Positions 59,461-64,000 of a DNA stretch of 64,000 nucleotides are shown here, piece after piece. The notes beneath the pieces are model-generated. The model ran no database searches. It was not told the origin of the DNA and saw only the letters and a program-made list of their open reading frames with translations. The DNA is from Enoplolaimus lenunculus. Its lineage: Eukaryota; Nematoda; Enoplea; Enoplida; Thoracostomopsidae. Made by a program: the position numbers and the translations under genes. Numbering within the stretch: position 1 is the first letter of the stretch; every line of letters begins with the position of its first letter. The DNA lies in assembly GCA_030248215.1 (NCBI GenBank), contig JASANG010000048.1:240613-304612 (forward strand), in the 5' to 3' direction.

Positions 59461-59924
59461 CTCGCTAGGGAGGGAGTAAATATTTAGATAATTTATTGTG
59501 GGTATAATATGAAAGGGTTGTTGTGTTTTTAAAATTTTTAGTTTATGAATGTAAATGATCTTTCTAAAATGAAGGGGTAGAGGGGGCAGGGCAAAAATAC
59601 AACAGATATGGATGGTACATTTTGTGCCACCTGTAGATATGTAATACAAGTTGCACACTCTTGTGATTACCGATATTGGTTGTATGAATTTAGTGCCGTT
59701 TGTTGATTTATTCAAAGCAGTTGAAATCGTCCAATGAGTTTTACATGAATGATTATTCTGTTAATAACAGATTGACTTCAAATGACGGTAAATCCTGTAC
59801 CGAATTTTACCTGTTTCTATGACATTCATTGTGGATAGTGCTGGAGCATTTTTACTAAATCTTAGGTAAATTGGCATTTAATCGTGTCCGCACCAGGGTG
59901 GAATTAGTTTTTGATTCGGATTCA

Positions 59925-60160
59925 CCAAATTAGCAAATTATTTTCGATTCGATTGGCTAATTAGCAATGGATTCGGATTCGTAATTAGCAACGAATTTGG
60001 ATTCTGTAAATTAGCAATGGATTGGGTTCGGAAATTAGCAATTGATTCGGATTCGGTCAATTTAGCAATGGATTTGGATTCGGTAAATTACCAATTGATT
60101 CGGATTCGGCAAATTAGCAATGAAGTCGGATTCGGCAAATTAGCAATGGATTTGCATTCC
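59925..60160. repeat. 26-bp tandem repeat, right-arm counterpart
   Basis: Units of GCAATGGATTCGGATTCGG with AAATTA spacers, the reverse complement of 54215-54490, with more unit-to-unit differences than the left arm. Confidence 0.8.
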
Positions 60161-61649
60161 GCCTGGCGCCACACTCTTGACTCTCAAGTGTTCGTATTTC
60201 CGTATTTTTGTGTCGTATGATCTGGCTTTAATTTAAATTAATCGAAGCGTAAGTGTTATTGATTTACCCCATACCGAAACCTGGATGTGGATATTTAATT
60301 CCTTACCGAAACCGAATACTAACCGGATATAGCGCGCAGATATGAGCTCTATCGAACACTAATTGAGTCGAGTTAAAGTATATGTTAACTGAATTAACAT
60401 TACTAGCTTGCGTTCTTCAATTCAACTTCAGTTAGTGATAGTCTTAACAATGTTTATTGCTTAGCAAGATAATCGCAGCGAGATGTCGAATATACGTATC
60501 CAATTGTCAGTAGCGGTTTTATGGCGTTCGGTACGACAACCGTAAATATCCGTAATCTATAGATCTACACCGGATACTGGAACCAGAATGGGACATCAGG
60601 TTTTTGCCGGATATTAAACCGGAGCCGATATCCCGCCATATCCTGGATACGTACACACACATATACGTGTATACGAGTGAAATGTTGTCCGAAGTCGAAA
60701 TCCCAGTACCTGTTCGAAAGGCGTCCCCTAAGACTTAAAAAGACCGTGAGCAACATAGAACCCGATTATGGGACCGTATTAGGAAACCCGAGATCCAGCG
60801 GCATAACGCTGTTTTCCGTAGCCATCCCTTGTTTACACTACGTAGTTCATTGATAATAAATCTTTGAAATCCCAAAAGTACAGAAAAATCTCTTACGCTT
60901 GCATGAAACGACTTTTAATTGTTTTAATGAATTAAAAAATGTTATTCGGGTTTGTGACGCAAATTGTGTTATAAAATAACGTGAAACGTGGTGTTTTGCG
61001 TACTGCCAATTGGTTCAAAAGCTTCTAAATTAATCATGATGTCGAGGTAAGCGGTGTGAGTCCGTATCACGACAATTCGTCACCGACAACTTGTAAGCTC
61101 AAATTTAATTTGACTTGACAATTCGCCGCCCTTCAGGATGCTCAGGCTTACGCGTAGGCGTAGGATTATGCATAGATTTTATTCAAAGGGTTTAGGACAC
61201 TGTTGGGCGACAAGTTGTCAGGCGATGAATTGTATATTGGTTAACAGCGTTGGATTGGTTGGATTGCCAACAAAGAACAACTAAAATAAATGGTTGCTGA
61301 AATAGAATTGGCAAATCGATAACGATTATTCGAGAATTTGGGTTAGGAGACCATAGGTCTCTTAACCTTTCTCTGGGTACATCGCTGCGTTATTTGCAAG
61401 GATAGTTATGGTCACATAACGGACAAGCATGTGTCTCACATCGTTTTGGGTTGTTGCTTAGCAATTATACGGCATTGTCGGCTCAAAGTTCCAACTATGA
61501 ACTACATTTCACAGGGGAACAGGAACAAGGACTCGACTTTTTCGCGAAACTCAAACTCCACGAGAATAGTAGAATCAATCATTGGGATTCAAGAATTCTA
61601 CAAAATGTATTGTGATTTGTTGAGAAAAAACTAAATATGATCCTATAGT

Positions 61650-62027
61650 CAGGGTCCAGCCGGAATTCCGGTTCCGGTTCCCGCATTTTTTCACCTTCCG
61701 GTTTCGGTTCCGGAAAATTTTGACCGGATTTAAAAATTCCGGTGTTATAATTTGGCCGTTTTCTTAACTTTGCTAATTTTTAAGAATCTCTTTTGAAAGC
61801 CACTTGTACTCCGAATATAAACCAATAATGGTGGATTTCACTTCAGTCGACGACGAAATTCTAAAATACAACAAATAAAATAAATACCTATGTTCGACTA
61901 AGGTTATTTAACAAATAATAGAGCAAAAAAATAAGATTAAAATGAAATTTTTGGTGAAATGCATTTTTCACTTTCCGGTTCCGGTAAAATTTTCAACTTC
62001 CGGTTTCGGTAAATTAATTCCCCCCTG
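61650..62027. mobile_element. Family A MITE, right-arm counterpart
   Basis: Mirror of 52354-52738, flanked by CCTATAGT on both sides. Its ends are damaged relative to the left arm: CAGGGTCCAGCCGG at one end and CCCCCCTG at the other. Confidence 0.8.
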
Positions 62028-62509
62028 CCTATAGTCTTTTAGGTATCATACGGTCTTTTCTTACAAATGAACAATAGATTTCGCATAATTCACGCGTCTG
62101 GTTTTGAGTAACAAAATAACTCCAGGCTGTTGTATTAATCAAGATTTTGAAGGGAAAGATTAACTCGAACGGTTTAGCGAGGATTTCACTGTGATAAATA
62201 TTGTGATTAGCTGCTGTGAAACAATAAGGATCACACAAAAGAGTTGAAGCGGGTTCTCGCCAGAAAATTAATGTTTTTGAGTTTGCTGTAGTTATTTTTG
62301 GCTTTCAGTGGGACGCTTTTTAGCTATCACTAATTAAGTATAAGTGGTTGGGCCGCGGCGAAGCGAAACGGTGTATAAGGAACTTGATTTGTTTAGCATT
62401 TTGGCTCTTAGTTTCTCGCCTTTTTGTAAAAAGGAACTGGATGATATAAGAAAAGAGTAAGCTTAAGCTTTAGAGAGATTTTTTGCTTGGCTTAGGCTTA
62501 GGCTTAGAC

Positions 62510-63879
62510 CAGGGTGCAATCCGGAATTACAATTTACCGGAACCGGGACCAAGAACCGGAATTTGAAAATTTTACGAACCGGAACCGGAAAGTGAAAATG
62601 CATTTCGCCAAAAATTTCATTTTAATCTTATTTTTTTGCTCTATTATTTGTGAAATAACGTTAGTCGAACATAGGTATTTATTTTATTTGTTGTATTTTA
62701 GATTTTAGTCGTCGACTGAAGTGAAATCCACCATCAATGGCTTATATTCGGAGTACAAGTGGCTTTCAAAAGAGATTCTTAAAAATTAGCAAAGTTAAGA
62801 AAACGGCCAAATTATGACACCGAAATTTTTAATCCGGTAAAAATTTACCGGAACCGAAACCGGAAGGTGAAAAAATACCGGAACCTTAATGCGCCGTTCA
62901 CAATAATTTTGTCATCAGTGCCACAAAATATCCATAGCCCAAGGATATCACGAGGTCATTTTCAAAATGACCTCGGCCAGGCCTTCTTCGGCTATAAGCG
63001 AAATCGCTTATAGCTCAGGGATATCACGTGTCAGCCCCGTCCTCGAAACTCGTGATAGCCCTGAGCTATCACAAACCTCCTCGAATTTAGCCACACACAC
63101 CACATACACAAACACAATACAAACGCACACAACGCAAATTAACACAAACAACACACAAACCTATCAAGTTACATATTGTAAAATTTTCAAATATTCTTTT
63201 AGCCCTGAACTAGGGCAACTTTTGTGGAACCGTTCGATTTTCAAAATTTTGAGGAAGATGGAAAATTTTATGGTATGAAAGATATATCCATTTATAAGTC
63301 TACCTCTCACAGCATAAAACGTTACTGCTAGGTCAGTTGGCCGGTCAGCTAGTTTTACTGCTAAAGATATGAAATATATAAAATTTTACTGCTAGGTCAC
63401 CCTTAAAACGCCCTTTAAACGCCTGCATAGTCTGTTCAAAATATTTCTAGACACCCTTACGCCTGAAAATTTTTCTAAGTCTGTTCAAAAGCGTGAAAAT
63501 TTTCCCAAGTCCACTCAGTGTTTCAAAATTTAAGGTTTGCCACAAAACTCCTCATAGCACTGAGCTAGCGTGCAGGGCAGAGGATTAAAATTTTAAAATT
63601 AAATTTGTTGGTATCAAGTTTCATAACACACAAACATATATGTGTTACTGAATATAAATATATATAGAAGAAATTTAGTGATAGCTCAGGGCTATCACCG
63701 AGTTTCGAGGACGGGACTGACACGTGATAACCCTGAGCTATAAGCGATTTCGGTTATAGCCCAAGGCTATCACGAGGTCATTTTGAAAATGACCTCGTGA
63801 TAGCCTTGGGCTATGGCATACTTTGTGGCACCGTCACAAAATTATTGTGAACGGCGCATAATTCCGAGTCTGCACCCTG
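62510..63879. mobile_element. Nested family A plus long-TIR element, right-arm counterpart
   Basis: Mirror of 50498-51865 with GCTTAGAC on both sides. The long-TIR insertion occupies 62890-63858, flanked by TAA. Near 62975-62990 the hairpin sequence CTCGGCCAGGCCTTCTTCGG differs from the left arm. Confidence 0.85.
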
Positions 63880-64000
63880 GCTTAGACTTAGGAATATGCT
63901 CATTCTTACGCTTAGGCTTAGGCTTAAACTTAGGTTTAGGGATATGCTTATAAATACTGTTCCGTCCCTGTTCTTTACATTGGCCAGTTGTAAGTTTTTA
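63880..64000 (+). mobile_element. Family B MITE half, right-arm counterpart
   Basis: The TTAGGC array and the inverted TIR CCCTGTTCTTTACATTGGCC mirror 50393-50497. The window ends 15 bases after the TIR. Confidence 0.75.

Larger units (their letters stand above)
50376..64000. repeat. Giant inverted repeat (about 13.6 kb, two arms plus spacer)
   Basis: The left arm 50376 to about 57020 is matched in reverse complement by about 57730 to 64000. Paired landmarks have nearly constant coordinate sums: 50517+63858, 51483+62890, 52354+62027 and 52738+61650 all give 114373-114388. Outer parts are nearly identical, and a 67-codon frame at 52754-52957 recurs unchanged at 61431-61634. Inner parts are much more diverged and the right arm is about 360 bp shorter there. 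The right end is cut by the window edge. This is a real inverted duplication or a fold-back assembly error. Confidence 0.93.

Noticed and set aside
1-64000. CRISPR arrays, bacterial operons, rRNA genes, retrovirus-like elements
   Set aside because: None were recognised. Repeats are TIR elements or tandem arrays without spacer regularity, and no reverse transcriptase, integrase, capsid or envelope signature was seen.

Overview
The window is animal nuclear DNA: AT-rich, with many short spliced exons, GT-AG introns and a very heavy load of short non-autonomous DNA transposons. The encoded proteins (an NPC2-like lipid carrier, TBC1D20 and VPS15/PIK3R4) are typical of animals. The species cannot be fixed. 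Interspersed (TTAGGC)n tracts recall the nematode telomere unit, but here nearly all lie inside transposons. The intron-rich VPS15 gene and MITE load would also suit a tunicate or another invertebrate. I recognised no retrovirus-like, Polinton-like or toxin-gene remains.

Layout. (1) 1-6 kb: repeats plus four phase-compatible minus-strand exons of a gene I do not recognise. (2) 7.6-11.1 kb, plus strand: a complete four-exon NPC2-like gene whose introns are packed with mobile elements. (3) 11.1-14.6 kb: nested MITEs, including one family that carries a tRNA-like head. (4) 14.6-19.6 kb, minus strand: a complete five-exon TBC1D20 gene with a disordered N-terminal extension of about 500 residues. 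(5) 21.7-35.7 kb, minus strand: 24 phase-consistent exons of PIK3R4 (VPS15), covering the HEAT repeats, linker and WD40 propeller to the stop codon. The kinase-domain exons were not found. One 47-nt exon is present twice in tandem. (6) 35.9-50.3 kb: gene-free and built of MITEs, microsatellites and tandem repeats. (7) 50.4-64.0 kb: a giant inverted repeat centred near 57.3 kb and reaching the window edge. Its arms carry nested insertions, and part of the right arm is almost devoid of cytosine on the plus strand.

Function. NPC2 (lysosomal sterol transfer), TBC1D20 (ER-anchored Rab1/Rab18 GAP) and VPS15 (scaffold of the Vps34 PI3-kinase) all belong to endomembrane, lysosome and autophagy biology. 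Neighbourhood alone does not show co-regulation.

Mobile DNA. At least eleven TIR families recur. Target-site duplications (8 bp) readable directly from the sequence place the CCGGTT family, two TTAGGC families and a CAGTGGCG family with hAT-type elements. Another family shows TTA/TAA duplications and a further one TTAA ends.
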